DNA from: Faecalicatena contorta | GTDB lineage: Bacteria > Bacillota > Clostridia > Lachnospirales > Lachnospiraceae | Direction of reading: 5' to 3' | NCBI RefSeq assembly: GCF_021531995.1 | Contig: NZ_JAFBIZ010000015.1 | Coordinates: forward strand, 1-40,566 | DNA: 40,566 nucleotides | Part shown: piece after piece, positions 1-8,736 of the stretch | Layout: each line of letters opens with the position of its first letter | How positions within the stretch are numbered: position 1 is the first letter of the stretch | Notes under the pieces: generated by a model | Seen by the model: only the letters and a program-made list of their open reading frames with translations | Told to the model about the DNA's origin: nothing | Database searches by the model: none | Translations under genes and position numbers: made by a program

Positions 1-1
1 A

Positions 2-1246
2 CAGGTTGGTGGCTGTGTCCGTGATTCTATTCTCGGGCGGACTCCCGGTGACTGGGACATCACCACCTCAGCCATGCCCGAAGAAACGAAAGCACTGTTT
101 GACAAGACGTTTGACACTGGTATTGAGCACGGTACTATTACCGTTCTTCTTGGCAGAGAGGGTTACGAGGTCACAACTTATCGAATTGACGGGAAATATG
201 AAGACAGCCGCCATCCAAGCGAGGTTACTTTTACCCGGAATCTGCAGGAGGACTTACTGAGACGTGATTTTACAATTAATGCAATGGCTTATAACGAAAA
301 AGACGGGCTTGTTGACATTTTTGGCGGTCTTGACGATTTGAATGCAAAGACACTTCGTTGTGTAGGAAATGCCAGAGAACGTTTTTCTGAAGATGCCCTG
401 CGAATCCTGCGCGGAATCCGATTCGCCGCACAATTAGGTTTTCAGATTGAAGAAAAAACCCGCCAGGGAATGAGCGAACTGGCTCCTACATTACAGAATA
501 TCAGCGCAGAACGCATCCAGGTAGAACTGATTAAGATGATCACTTCTGACAGGCCGGAACTGCTCCGGGAGGCATACGAACTTGGGCTTACGCAGGTATT
601 TCTCCCGGAATTTGATCGTATTATGTGTACTTCCCAGGAAACGCCGCATCATATGTACACGGTAGGGGAGCATACACTGCATGCGATGATGAATGTCCGA
701 TCAGACAAGGTTCTCAGGCTAACGATGCTTCTGCATGATATGGGTAAGCCTGCGTTAAAGACCATAGACGAAAAAGGAACGGCACATTTTAAAAAGCACG
801 CAGTCGAAAGTGAACGTATTGCAAAGACAGTATTAAAGAGGCTGAAATTTGACAATGATACTTTGAACAAAGTTACGAAGCTGGTATTCTATCATGATTA
901 TCGGATGCCGGCAACTGCCAGGAATGTGCGGCGTGCTATGAACACCATCGGCGAAGATCTATTTCCTTACTATATGGAAGTAAGGCGTGCAGACGTTATG
1001 GCGCAAAGTATGTACCTGAGGGATGAGAAGATAAATAATCTGAATGATATTGAAAAAATATATGACGACATTGTTTCTGCAGGTCAGTGTGTCTCGTTAA
1101 AGGATCTTGCTGTCACAGGCAGGGATCTGATTGCTGCCGGAATAGCTCCGGGAAAGGAACTTGGTGAGAAGCTGAATCAGCTGCTGGATATTGTCATTGA
1201 AGATCCTTCATTAAACACGAAAGAAAACTTGCTAAAATATCTGTAA
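2..1246 (+). CDS. cca: CCA tRNA nucleotidyltransferase, 5' truncated by window edge
   Basis: Adds or repairs the 3'-terminal CCA of tRNAs in the cytoplasm using CTP and ATP. The reading frame is open from base 2 and begins inside the class II nucleotidyltransferase head: the visible start GGCVRDSILGR followed by DWDITT is the conserved GG plus DxD active-site region, so the first ATG in the window (74) is internal and the true start lies upstream of base 1. The RRDFTINAMAYN segment and the RILRGIRFAAQLGF segment of the head and neck domains follow. A C-terminal HD domain is present (LLHDMGKP, then a YHD motif), as in many Firmicutes CCA enzymes. About 414 residues are visible. It ends at a terminator shared with the convergent 4Fe-4S gene. 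Confidence 0.95.
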   Translation, partial: QVGGCVRDSILGRTPGDWDITTSAMPEETKALFDKTFDTGIEHGTITVLLGREGYEVTTYRIDGKYEDSRHPSEVTFTRNLQEDLLRRDFTINAMAYNEKDGLVDIFGGLDDLNAKTLRCVGNARERFSEDALRILRGIRFAAQLGFQIEEKTRQGMSELAPTLQNISAERIQVELIKMITSDRPELLREAYELGLTQVFLPEFDRIMCTSQETPHHMYTVGEHTLHAMMNVRSDKVLRLTMLLHDMGKPALKTIDEKGTAHFKKHAVESERIAKTVLKRLKFDNDTLNKVTKLVFYHDYRMPATARNVRRAMNTIGEDLFPYYMEVRRADVMAQSMYLRDEKINNLNDIEKIYDDIVSAGQCVSLKDLAVTGRDLIAAGIAPGKELGEKLNQLLDIVIEDPSLNTKENLLKYL

Positions 1247-1268
1247 AATTCGTTTATTTTATACAATT

Positions 1269-1310
1269 AAAAAGCGGCAATGGTTCTGTAAGTTCCTATT
1301 GCCGCTTTTT
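1269..1310. terminator. Bidirectional terminator between cca and the 4Fe-4S gene
   Basis: AAAAAGCGGCAAT and its exact complement ATTGCCGCTTTTT flank a loop of about 16 bases. There is a U-run on both strands, so it can end cca (+) and the redox cassette (-). The right arm overlaps the last codons of the 4Fe-4S gene. Confidence 0.85.
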
Positions 1311-2135
1311 AAATCGAATCTCCAATACCTGCCCGGGACATTGTTCCGTACATTTCCCGCAGCGGATGCATTCTGCAGAATTTGGATTTTTAACCGGATC
1401 TACATCCATTGGACAATTTGCGCTGCACATCCCACAGGAAATGCACCGGTCTTTGTCGATTACCATATGATACAGACTGACTTTATTCAATAACCCATAG
1501 ATTGCTCCCAACGGGCACATTACTTTACAGAAAAACCGACAGACCATCAGACACCCGATCAATGTTGCAATCAATATGCACATTTTAAATGAAAATAATG
1601 TCCCCAGCATACTGCGTAATTCCGGATGCGTTCCAAGAAGCGGAATCCCGCCTTCCAGTGTTCCTACCGGACAGATGTATTCACAGAAAGCAGGATCTCC
1701 CATCCCAACTGCATTTGTACATACAACCGGAAGTATCAGGACAAATACCAGAAGCATCAGGTATTTTACGTAAGTAAATTCTTTCCTCAGCTTTTTCTTT
1801 GGAAAAGGGAGCTTATAGATCAACTCTTGAATCAGGCCAAATGGACAGATGAATCCGCAGATGGCTCTCCCGAATATCACTCCCAGCGCCAATACAAATC
1901 CCACTACATAAAAGCTGAACCGAAACTGTATCGATCCACTCACTGCCTGCATGGCACCGATCGGACAGGACAGGCGCGCTGCCGGACAGGAATAACAATT
2001 CATTCCCGGATTACAGAACTGTTTCCACTCTCCTTTGTATATCCTGCCACTGATAAAATTACCAAGATAAGTGTTGGAATAACCAAACGCTGCAATCTGA
2101 ATTATTTTTCTTCTTACTTCCTGATGTATTTTCAT
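1296..2135 (-). CDS. 4Fe-4S binding membrane protein (NapH/YccM-like)
   Basis: Polytopic membrane iron-sulfur protein likely to pass electrons across or along the membrane. It carries CxxC/CP motifs at the membrane edges (CGFICPFG, CEYICPVG, CRFFCKVMCPLG), an N-terminal cysteine cluster (CNPGMNCYSCP) and two C-terminal ferredoxin-type motifs (CISCGMCSANCP and CIRCGKCTEQCP), each able to hold a 4Fe-4S cluster. Several hydrophobic helices lie between them. The frame opens at 2174, but the ATG at 2135 has AGAGG about 9 bases upstream and is preferred; the upstream one lies inside the preceding small gene without a ribosome site. It is last in a cassette with a CXXC peptide and a TlpA-like protein, which suggests delivery of reducing power to extracytoplasmic thiols. 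The partner reaction is inferred. Confidence 0.85.
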   Translation of the reverse strand: MKIHQEVRRKIIQIAAFGYSNTYLGNFISGRIYKGEWKQFCNPGMNCYSCPAARLSCPIGAMQAVSGSIQFRFSFYVVGFVLALGVIFGRAICGFICPFGLIQELIYKLPFPKKKLRKEFTYVKYLMLLVFVLILPVVCTNAVGMGDPAFCEYICPVGTLEGGIPLLGTHPELRSMLGTLFSFKMCILIATLIGCLMVCRFFCKVMCPLGAIYGLLNKVSLYHMVIDKDRCISCGMCSANCPMDVDPVKNPNSAECIRCGKCTEQCPGQVLEIRFKKRQ

Positions 2136-2155
2136 CCATTTACCTCTAACTGCTC

Positions 2156-2311
2156 TTATCCCAATCCGATACATTCCAGGCAGATATTGACTGCTTTATT
2201 CAGAACCATGGAGACTTCTCCCCGGTATATTCCATATGAAAGCATTCCAAACGCTGCCACCAGAATAAATATCTGCAAGACCCGTAAGATCTGTCTCCTG
2301 TTGTTATTCAT
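2156..2311 (-). CDS. Small CXXC membrane peptide, CD1871A family
   Basis: A 51-residue protein starting MNNNRRQILR, then one hydrophobic helix (about residues 11-28), a YRGEVSMVLNKAVN stretch and a C-terminal ICLECIG motif giving one CXXC pair (C44, C47). Size, single helix and terminal CLECIG fit the family named CD1871A-type CXXC motif-containing protein. Its ATG overlaps the end of the TlpA-like gene (start 2311, upstream stop 2304-2306), so translation is probably coupled. It runs into the 4Fe-4S gene, whose ribosome binding site follows its stop. A thiol relay between TlpA-like and iron-sulfur proteins is a reasonable inference; the biochemical role is not known to me. Confidence 0.8.
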   Translation of the reverse strand: MNNNRRQILRVLQIFILVAAFGMLSYGIYRGEVSMVLNKAVNICLECIGLG

Positions 2312-2900
2312 TCATATACTCCTCTACAAATGTTTTATATCCATCCACATCCGCTCCAACGATCGGATCTCCGACGATATTGCCGTCCTTGTCTACAAAA
2401 AATGTTGTCGGAACGCCGATCAGCTCATAGATGATATCATCAAATTCTCCGACTGCCACCAGATTCTGATATCTCGCACCAGTCTGCTCTGCAAGCTGGC
2501 ACGCTAACGCATATTGATCCGACTCTTCTGACTCCACATCCACAACAATACCTATGATCTGAACATTATCCGGCATCTCTTCCGCCCATTCTCCCAACTC
2601 CGGTAATTCACTGATACATGGGCTGCAATAAGTTGCCCAGAAATTTACAACCGTCAGATCTGTCTTCGAAAACACATCATTTGCAACAACATTGCCCTGA
2701 AGATCGATCGTGGAAAATTCCGGAATTACTTTCGGAAACCCGGAAGAGGTACTTCTCTTCGTTTCCTTATCCGTCGAATCTATCACAGTCTGCGCTTCTT
2801 CCGATTTCCCTGTATCATCTGCTTCTTTAGAACTGCAGGCACTAAGTGTCATACATATTGCAGCAATTAATAAACAAAAAGCTACGTTTTTCCTATTCAT
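2304..2900 (-). CDS. TlpA-like thioredoxin-fold lipoprotein
   Basis: Extracytoplasmic thiol-disulfide oxidoreductase of the TlpA/ResA type. The preferred start (2900) gives MNRKNVAFCLL, a hydrophobic signal and a lipobox ending LSAC, so the mature protein should be lipid-anchored at Cys. A Ser/Thr/Glu-rich linker follows, then a thioredoxin fold with VVNFWATYCSPC, whose CSPC is the redox pair, and a cis-Pro region GVPTTFFVDKDG. GAGGAG lies about 12 bases before this ATG; a longer frame opens at 2963 but lacks a signal at its N terminus. It is the first gene of the cassette with the CXXC peptide and 4Fe-4S protein. It could reduce or isomerise disulfides outside the cell; the substrate is not evident. 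Confidence 0.85.
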   Translation of the reverse strand: MNRKNVAFCLLIAAICMTLSACSSKEADDTGKSEEAQTVIDSTDKETKRSTSSGFPKVIPEFSTIDLQGNVVANDVFSKTDLTVVNFWATYCSPCISELPELGEWAEEMPDNVQIIGIVVDVESEESDQYALACQLAEQTGARYQNLVAVGEFDDIIYELIGVPTTFFVDKDGNIVGDPIVGADVDGYKTFVEEYMNE

Positions 2901-2993
2901 TTCAGATATTTTCTCCTCAACTTTTCCTATACTCCATCTATAACTTTCTGCGGCATCCAACATAAACAGTCCGCTTCATACGTATAGTTACAA

Positions 2994-3024
2994 AAAGGAG
3001 CTGTTGCCTAGTAACAACTCCTTT
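2994..3024 (-). terminator. Terminator after the decayed regulator gene
   Basis: AAAGGAG and CTCCTTT close a hairpin whose inner part (TGTTGC against GTAACA) also pairs. On the minus strand it is followed by a U-run. It lies about 16 bases after the last in-frame stop of the MalT-like remnant, so it probably ended that gene before decay. Confidence 0.7.
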
Positions 3025-3039
3025 ATAACACAGCCGGAT

Positions 3040-3403
3040 TTATTTTGCAATTCCATCCTGCTGTAGCAGCCATGCAAACTGACGATATGTTACCGGTTTT
3101 ACATTGATCTGCATCTAATACCTATACGACCGGCTGCTGACTTTGATGGACAACCACTACGAATCGTTCGAGTTATATATGCTTTGATTATCGGGCAGGA
3201 GGTTGATTTCGTACCGCAGCAATAAAAATAGCAGTTCGTCCAATATAGCAGGCCAGAACCAGCGCAGCTCACCGCCGTAGAGTCTTGCCATAGCCCATGG
3301 GCGCAACAACGGTAGTCATGGCAGAACGAGAGATGGGCCGCAGGCTCTCCTGCAGCCGTTCGGATATGTAAATGGTGTTCAAATTCCATTTTGATTTTGG
3401 CAT
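3040..3403 (-). pseudogene. Remnant of a MalT/LuxR-type ATP-binding transcriptional regulator
   Basis: A proper start is present: AGAGGTG then ATG at 3403. The first about 44 residues read MPKSKWNLNTIYISERLQ and then LRPISRSAMTTVVAPMGYGKT, the N-terminal hook and Walker A (APMGYGKT) typical of large signal-transduction ATPases of the MalT class. Right after GKT the frame is broken by a stop. Frame-shifted pieces continue for about 250 bases and end in a short open piece reading TYRQFAWLLQQDGIAK. Intact family members are about 800-900 residues, so most of the gene is gone. The 96-residue frame at 3099-3389 is only an accidental frame across this wreck. Confidence 0.65.
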
Positions 3404-3655
3404 GATGTTCACCTCTGACTCATTCTATTTGTCTTCTTACGCGGATCAGAGGGCATTTTCGCATTCTCCGAAATTGCCCAACCCCCGTGAGAATATCAGC
3501 TAACACGATACATTGTATATGAATATACCATCGGTTATCAGGAATCTGATGTCAATTGGTCTTGCACTTTTTCGTCCGTATTTGGAAAATTTCAGGTCGT
3601 TCACTGTAGTAGCAGTGAGAATTTTCACAGAAACATTTTATCTATGGGCTTACCT
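3404..3655. other. Non-coding stretch between decayed regulator and MBL gene
   Basis: About 250 bases without a credible gene. I see no clear promoter, terminator or repeat. It would have been the upstream region of the decayed regulator gene (minus strand). Confidence 0.5.
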
Positions 3656-4456
3656 TTATATTTCAAATATTTCCAAATCATCCGGCACATACAGATTACC
3701 ATGATAGTATTGCTTTCCTTCCTCCGTGTATAACCGTTTACGTTCTGCCAGATGCGTTTCCTCCGTGTGATACAGAAGAAGATTCGATACCTTCAGTTCT
3801 TCAGCCAGCTGGCAGGCTTCTTTTACTGTGCTGTGATGCTTCTCATAAGGCTTAAACTTGTCTGCCTCATCAAACAGGCAGAATGCCTCATGAAGCAGCC
3901 AGTCGCTGTCTTTTACATATTCGTAATTCACCTCATTGTACGGCTCGTCACCCACGCAGGTAAACTTTCTTCCATCCAAAAGCTGCATGGTGAATCCAAA
4001 CTGCTTTGCCTTTGTAGATGCGATATCAAAAAACGTTACAGGACACCCCAGGATCATGCGGAAATCTCCACTTTTCACCACATCAAATCGAATTCTCTCG
4101 CCCATATGCCTGCACACCTTCTGCTGAATCGTCATATTGGCAATCGCCTGAATCTTCTCCGCAAGCTGCCCGTGACAATAAATACGCAGTTCCCCTTCAT
4201 ATTTTCCCTGGTTCATCCGCTGCCCGATCATTCGAATCAGCCAGATAACCCCCAGCACATGATCTACATGCTCATGGGTCACAAAGATATCATGAATATC
4301 TTTCAGATCAATATCTGTATCTTTTAAAACCTTCAGAATCCGGTTACCGCCACCTGCGTCAACGAGAAAATGCCGGTTTCCTTCCGAAATTGCAAAACAT
4401 GTATTATAACACTCCGAAACCGCTGCATTGCCTGTACCTAATATTGTTAATTTCAT
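3656..4456 (-). CDS. MBL-fold metal-dependent hydrolase, RNase Z-like
   Basis: Metallo-beta-lactamase fold hydrolase of about 266 residues, cytoplasmic (no signal). It opens MKLTILGTGNAAV, the glycine-rich first strand of RNase Z-like enzymes. The metal site THEHVDH (H61, H63, D65, H66) is intact, a later Asp/His region reads DWLLHEAF, and a C-terminal LLLYHTEE supplies the last histidine. The start at 4456 is chosen because GGAGG sits 7 bases upstream; the longer frame from 4483 runs through that site. It could be a tRNA 3'-processing-like or other phosphodiesterase; the substrate cannot be told from sequence. It follows the jetABC operon on the same strand but is separated by about 270 bases of scrambled sequence. 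Confidence 0.85.
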   Translation of the reverse strand: MKLTILGTGNAAVSECYNTCFAISEGNRHFLVDAGGGNRILKVLKDTDIDLKDIHDIFVTHEHVDHVLGVIWLIRMIGQRMNQGKYEGELRIYCHGQLAEKIQAIANMTIQQKVCRHMGERIRFDVVKSGDFRMILGCPVTFFDIASTKAKQFGFTMQLLDGRKFTCVGDEPYNEVNYEYVKDSDWLLHEAFCLFDEADKFKPYEKHHSTVKEACQLAEELKVSNLLLYHTEETHLAERKRLYTEEGKQYYHGNLYVPDDLEIFEI

Positions 4457-4723
4457 AATCATGCCTCCGTCTATCATCACCAACTATATTTTCTGAACTT
4501 TTTCTTTTACCGCACTATTTATATCCTTTCTCCCCTGCAGGATACTGACTTCCTCAGCACTAATCCGAAAATCGGGTCTGCATATTTCAAACTGCAAAGA
4601 TCATTTACATTTCCTTACTTTCCATCCGCTCTGAGTTCACCGGTTTTATACTTATAATATCGAATATTCCCTGGCCCCAATCAGCATCTCTTCTTCCGCC
4701 GGCATATCCTTGAACGGAACCAT
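4457..4723 (-). pseudogene. Possible scraps of a lost gene after jetC (uncertain)
   Basis: Directly after the jetC stop an ATG follows without a gap (TAGATG) and opens a 23-residue frame, MVPFKDMPAEEEMLIGAREY then three more residues, ending at 4652. Further down another short frame reads FEICRPDFRISAEEVSIL and runs to KEKVQKI before a stop. Both look protein-like in composition, which suggests the coupled start and an internal or C-terminal piece of a deleted fourth operon gene. I cannot assign these pieces to jetD or to anything else from sequence alone. The 23-residue frame might also be a small gene in its own right. Confidence 0.3.
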
Positions 4724-7700
4724 CTATAATAGCTCCGATTCACCTTCATTGTCCAGTTCTCCAAATTCCGATTTTTCAAATTCCTGAATAGATATATGCC
4801 TTTTATTCGGATTGGCATATACAAATGTCTTGTCTACATTTTCCAGATAGTTCTGTATCTTATCATTGGTTGCACTGATGATCGCCTGAAATCCAAGTCC
4901 CCGGATCAAAGAGATACAGCTTGCCACCTTTTCCGCATCCATCTTGGAGAATGCCTCGTCCAGAACCACCAGCCGAAGCGTTGGCACCCGCCGCATCTTC
5001 GGAGACTGACTGATCCGGTAGATCTGCGCAAAGCTTGCCAGCAGTGCTACGTATAACGGATTCTGTCCCTCTCCTCCGGAATTCTTCTTGATCATCCGGC
5101 TTAAGCCTATGGTCATGTCCTTTTCCCCATGCACGATCTGCTGCATATCAAAGGACAGATAGGTCCGGTAATCCGCATACTTATCCATATTCTTTTTCGC
5201 CTCGTCCAGCTCTTCCTTGGTTGCATGCTCCGGCGGGATAAAGATGTTGATCAGTTCATTCATCATCTCACCGTACTGATTCTCATGCTCCATCGTAAAG
5301 AGATCCATCTGATTCTCCATCGTATCTTCCAGCATCGACGGCTGAATCTGCAGTGCATCATCCATGAACATTTTGTAATATCTTCCATCTGCACCTTTGT
5401 TTTTCGTAATCACAAACTGATATTTGTCTTTTCCGAAGTCCAGCCGACTGATGATCCGGTTCAGTTCATCCCGTCTCTGGTATGCTTCCAGAATCGCACT
5501 GCGAATCTTAAAGATAAAGTCGTCCTTAAAATGCTCCACCGCCTGCCGTGCCTGTTCTTTTGCAGACTCCCGGTAAGCCTCAAGATTATCGCACTGCAGT
5601 TCCTCCAGTAGCTGTTCGTACATGGTGTTCTCTCTTGCCGATGTGGAAAATGTCCGATTTGGATAGCTGCGTATATAGCCGCTTCTTTCTTCCACCAATT
5701 TCTGGTAAGCACCTTCTTCTTCTTCTTTCAGCCGATAACTTTCAGCAATCTTCTGCCGCTTCAGATACTCATAATTCGTGGATTTTTTCGTGGCAAGGTA
5801 CTCCCGGAAAACATTCTCGTAATCAGACAGTTGCTCTCCATCTTCGCAGAACATCCGGCTCTTCACCTTCTGACTTCCTTCTTTCCATTCTGTTTCTGCT
5901 GCAAGAAGCTCTTCCGTCAGTTTTTCCATTTCTTTTCGATGTTCCCAGATCGCCTTCTGTATCTCTCCAAGCTGTTCTTTTCCGGTATTCTGCGCTTTCT
6001 GCACCTGAATCTTTTTCTCCTCCCAGGCATCTACCGACTCTTCCTTCATCTTTTGCATCTGTTCGATCATTCCGGCCTTTTTCTTCTCTTTTTCAGTGAC
6101 CGTTTTGATATCTGCAAACCAGCGCATATAATCTTCCGTCGGCTGATTCAGCATCTCAAACTGCATGGTCTGCCGGATCTCTTCCAGCTGTTCCTGAATC
6201 GGGAGCCGTTCTTTCTGCAGTTTCTCACAGCGTTCCTCCAGCTTACGGATCCGCTGACGCATACTCGTCTCTCCAATATAGGCCCTTCTGGTATAATGCT
6301 CCGGATTGATATGCTGGAGGCGATAACTGTGATACAGCATGCAGTCTGGTGTGACGCCAATTCTGCAGTCCCGAAGTTCCTCCACATTCTCGCATTTTTT
6401 TACATTTCCCAGGAAGAAATCAATATAAGCCCGCACATGCGGCTCTTTTGCCGTTACCTCCTCCGCAAGCGACCCCGCCTGGGCGACATGCGGCTCCTTC
6501 ATAAGCTTTTCCGTATCCAGCACTGCTGCACGCGAAAACTTCTTCTTATCCATACCATGATAGATATCCAGTGCTTCCTTTGAATAAGCCGGATCCACGA
6601 TCAAAAGCAGCTTGTTGCTTCCCATGTATCCCTCGACCGCATTATGCCAGCGTTCATCCCGGATATCCAGAAGGTCTGCAAGGATCTGGACATTCACAAA
6701 CTTTCCACATCTTTCATGCAGGCGGTTGCGAATTTCATATCTTGCCTCTTCCAGTTCCCGCGGATATGCCTTCTTTCCCTGCTTTAACGCCTTCAGTTCC
6801 TCTCTGGCTTCTTTTTCTTCTTTTTTGATTCGCCGAAGTACCGCATCCGCTTCCTGCCTCTGTTCTTCCAGCTCTTCCTGCAGATCCTGCAGGCCTTCAC
6901 TTAAGCGCTTCAATTCTTCTTCCGTAATCTTCCCCTGTATAAATCGATCAATATCCCAGAGCACCTGGTTCGGAGTCATATCCAGTATCGTCCACTCTTT
7001 CAGCCGATCTGCCGTCTGCTTCCAGCGCACTTTGCTTGTATTCAGACGTTCCAGAACTTCATTTAACGATATCAGATCCGCCTCCATACGCGCATATCCG
7101 CTGTCGGCAATCCGGAGTATGATCTCTTCGTATTCCTTCTGAAGTTCCTGCTGCTCCTGTTCCAGTGTCCCCTGCTTTTCTTCCAGTTTTTCGATTGCTT
7201 CCCGGCGGACCTGAATCTTATCACGACATTCCTGGCTCTTTCCCTCCTGCTGCATCATCTCCAGACGGTCAATCTGGTATGTACACATCTGTGCCTCTTC
7301 ATGCTTTTTCTCATAGGCCTGATATGCTTCCTGAATCTGCCGGAGTCTTCGGATCTCCTCCAGTGTCTCCTCGATCTTACCGCGCATTCTTCCATACTGC
7401 ATTACACTTTCCTGCAGGTCTTCAATATGAATATCCTGTTCCATACAGATATATTCTTTTACAAATTCCTCCAGCTTGATATTCATTCGAAATGATATCG
7501 CACGTTTGAACAGCTTCGGAAACTTTTCCATATCCAGTCCGCCCAGATAAATGTCGTATAATTGTCTGCGGAACCGTTCATTGCTTGGTCCGCAGTAATA
7601 CTGTTCCGGCGAAAATGTCCGCTGCAGATATTCCCGCAGTTCCATCGTCGTAAGACACCTTGACTGTGTCCGGTACTGATTCTCAAGAAGCCCTCCTGTA

Positions 7701-8116
7701 TGCCAGAAGAAAAGTCTGCTGATATCATTCGTTGCTGTTTCCACATCAAATACGACTCCGACACACTGCTTATCCTTCGTATTGGTCTGCTCCAGTTCCA
7801 GTACGATCGTACTGGAAAAATTACGATTTCGCAGGTACTGTGCTTCATTGTTGTCACTGATATTGACCATGCCGCGCAAGTACTCGATCAAAGTACGGTC
7901 CGAATCATCTGCAGCAGCCTTGTTAAAGAATCCTCTTCCGTCGGTATTGGCATACAGTATAATCTGGATCGCGTCGATGACCGTCGACTTTCCGCTCCCG
8001 GAATGTCCGGTAAAAAAGTTGATTCCTTCATTCATCGTCAGTATCTTCTTATCTATATAATGCCAGTTATTCAGACATATCTTCGATAGCGCCTTGAACG
8101 GCTGTTTCGTCTCCAT
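4724..8116 (-). CDS. jetC: Wadjet/MukB-like SMC ATPase JetC
   Basis: SMC-type ATPase of a Wadjet (JetABCD)/MksBEF complex; in characterised systems the complex extrudes DNA loops and directs cleavage of small circular DNA. About 1130 residues: N-terminal head with Walker A GHSGSGKST (residues 37-45), two long Glu/Lys/Gln-rich coiled-coil arms around a central hinge-like region (about residues 490-640, including RDERWHNAVEGYMGSNKLLL), and a C-terminal head with signature NSGGEGQNP and Walker B LRLVVLDEAFSKMD. The start at 8116 has GAGGAGG 8 bases upstream and overlaps the end of jetB by 50 bases; the open frame to 8161 has no ribosome site. Head motifs look intact, so the ATPase is probably functional. 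No jetD follows. Confidence 0.88.
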   Translation of the reverse strand: METKQPFKALSKICLNNWHYIDKKILTMNEGINFFTGHSGSGKSTVIDAIQIILYANTDGRGFFNKAAADDSDRTLIEYLRGMVNISDNNEAQYLRNRNFSSTIVLELEQTNTKDKQCVGVVFDVETATNDISRLFFWHTGGLLENQYRTQSRCLTTMELREYLQRTFSPEQYYCGPSNERFRRQLYDIYLGGLDMEKFPKLFKRAISFRMNIKLEEFVKEYICMEQDIHIEDLQESVMQYGRMRGKIEETLEEIRRLRQIQEAYQAYEKKHEEAQMCTYQIDRLEMMQQEGKSQECRDKIQVRREAIEKLEEKQGTLEQEQQELQKEYEEIILRIADSGYARMEADLISLNEVLERLNTSKVRWKQTADRLKEWTILDMTPNQVLWDIDRFIQGKITEEELKRLSEGLQDLQEELEEQRQEADAVLRRIKKEEKEAREELKALKQGKKAYPRELEEARYEIRNRLHERCGKFVNVQILADLLDIRDERWHNAVEGYMGSNKLLLIVDPAYSKEALDIYHGMDKKKFSRAAVLDTEKLMKEPHVAQAGSLAEEVTAKEPHVRAYIDFFLGNVKKCENVEELRDCRIGVTPDCMLYHSYRLQHINPEHYTRRAYIGETSMRQRIRKLEERCEKLQKERLPIQEQLEEIRQTMQFEMLNQPTEDYMRWFADIKTVTEKEKKKAGMIEQMQKMKEESVDAWEEKKIQVQKAQNTGKEQLGEIQKAIWEHRKEMEKLTEELLAAETEWKEGSQKVKSRMFCEDGEQLSDYENVFREYLATKKSTNYEYLKRQKIAESYRLKEEEEGAYQKLVEERSGYIRSYPNRTFSTSARENTMYEQLLEELQCDNLEAYRESAKEQARQAVEHFKDDFIFKIRSAILEAYQRRDELNRIISRLDFGKDKYQFVITKNKGADGRYYKMFMDDALQIQPSMLEDTMENQMDLFTMEHENQYGEMMNELINIFIPPEHATKEELDEAKKNMDKYADYRTYLSFDMQQIVHGEKDMTIGLSRMIKKNSGGEGQNPLYVALLASFAQIYRISQSPKMRRVPTLRLVVLDEAFSKMDAEKVASCISLIRGLGFQAIISATNDKIQNYLENVDKTFVYANPNKRHISIQEFEKSEFGELDNEGESELL

Positions 8117-8711
8117 TTTGTTCCTCCTCACTGAATGTTGCCAGCAGTTCTCTGATGTCATCTGCCATCAGCACTGCATGGATACACGGATAGATTACAA
8201 GTCTTGTTTCCTCATTTAGCTCTTCCAGTATATCCAGTGGCTCTATAATCTGGTGTTTTTTCAGAAGCGCAATGGTCCGGCGCATCTCTGTCGGAGAAGG
8301 AATCCCCCGCAGCACACGGAACTCTCCTGCCTTCTGATTGATCGCTCCCAGAGTGGTAACTACATGACTACTGGAAGATACCGCCTGCATCTGCTCATCA
8401 TAGATCAGCTTCAGCACCAGCAGATATATGGTCGCAAGACGCGGCAGTTTTTCTCCCCACAGCATCTCTCCCTGAATATAGATAACACCCATATGTATAT
8501 TTTCCCTTAACTGGATCCCTGCAATCGCAAAATAGCATTTCAGGAATTCCAGATGCTTGCTGCAGATCCGGTATTCTTTTGTATACTGCATCCTTCCGGA
8601 CCGTTTATCATACTTTCTTTCCAGAAGAAATGTCTGTCGATACAGGGTCTGTACAACCTCCGTAATCTCCTCTTTTTCTTCCTGTGACAGCTGTTCGTAA
8701 TACTCTATCAT
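8067..8711 (-). CDS. jetB: Wadjet JetB / MukE-like subunit (DUF4194/DUF6063-type)
   Basis: A 214-residue winged-helix-type protein with no signal or membrane segment, in the MukE/MksE position of the complex, bridging the kleisin (JetA) and DNA or the SMC heads. Its size, its place between JetA-like and SMC genes, and the pattern of an N-terminal helical region (EYYEQLSQEEKEEITEV), a central conserved region (GEMLWGEKLPRLATIYLL) and a C-terminal segment with TEMRRTIALLKKHQIIEPLD support the call. The ATG at 8711 has GGAGG 9 bases upstream. It overlaps jetC by 50 bases and follows jetA by 25, so all three are one transcript. The exact DUF number is from memory of the family and is less certain than the role. 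Confidence 0.78.
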   Translation of the reverse strand: MIEYYEQLSQEEKEEITEVVQTLYRQTFLLERKYDKRSGRMQYTKEYRICSKHLEFLKCYFAIAGIQLRENIHMGVIYIQGEMLWGEKLPRLATIYLLVLKLIYDEQMQAVSSSSHVVTTLGAINQKAGEFRVLRGIPSPTEMRRTIALLKKHQIIEPLDILEELNEETRLVIYPCIHAVLMADDIRELLATFSEEEQNGDETAVQGAIEDMSE

Positions 8712-8736
8712 AGCCTTTCCTCCTTCTGCCGGTCCT

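Noticed and set aside
1626-2507. 293-residue open frame on the plus strand opposite the redox cassette
   Set aside because: Antisense to three recognised genes, no ribosome site, low-complexity composition without family motifs.
3099-3389. 96-residue frame as a real gene
   Set aside because: The real signal is in another frame (Walker A of a MalT-type regulator) which crosses it; its composition is not protein-like.
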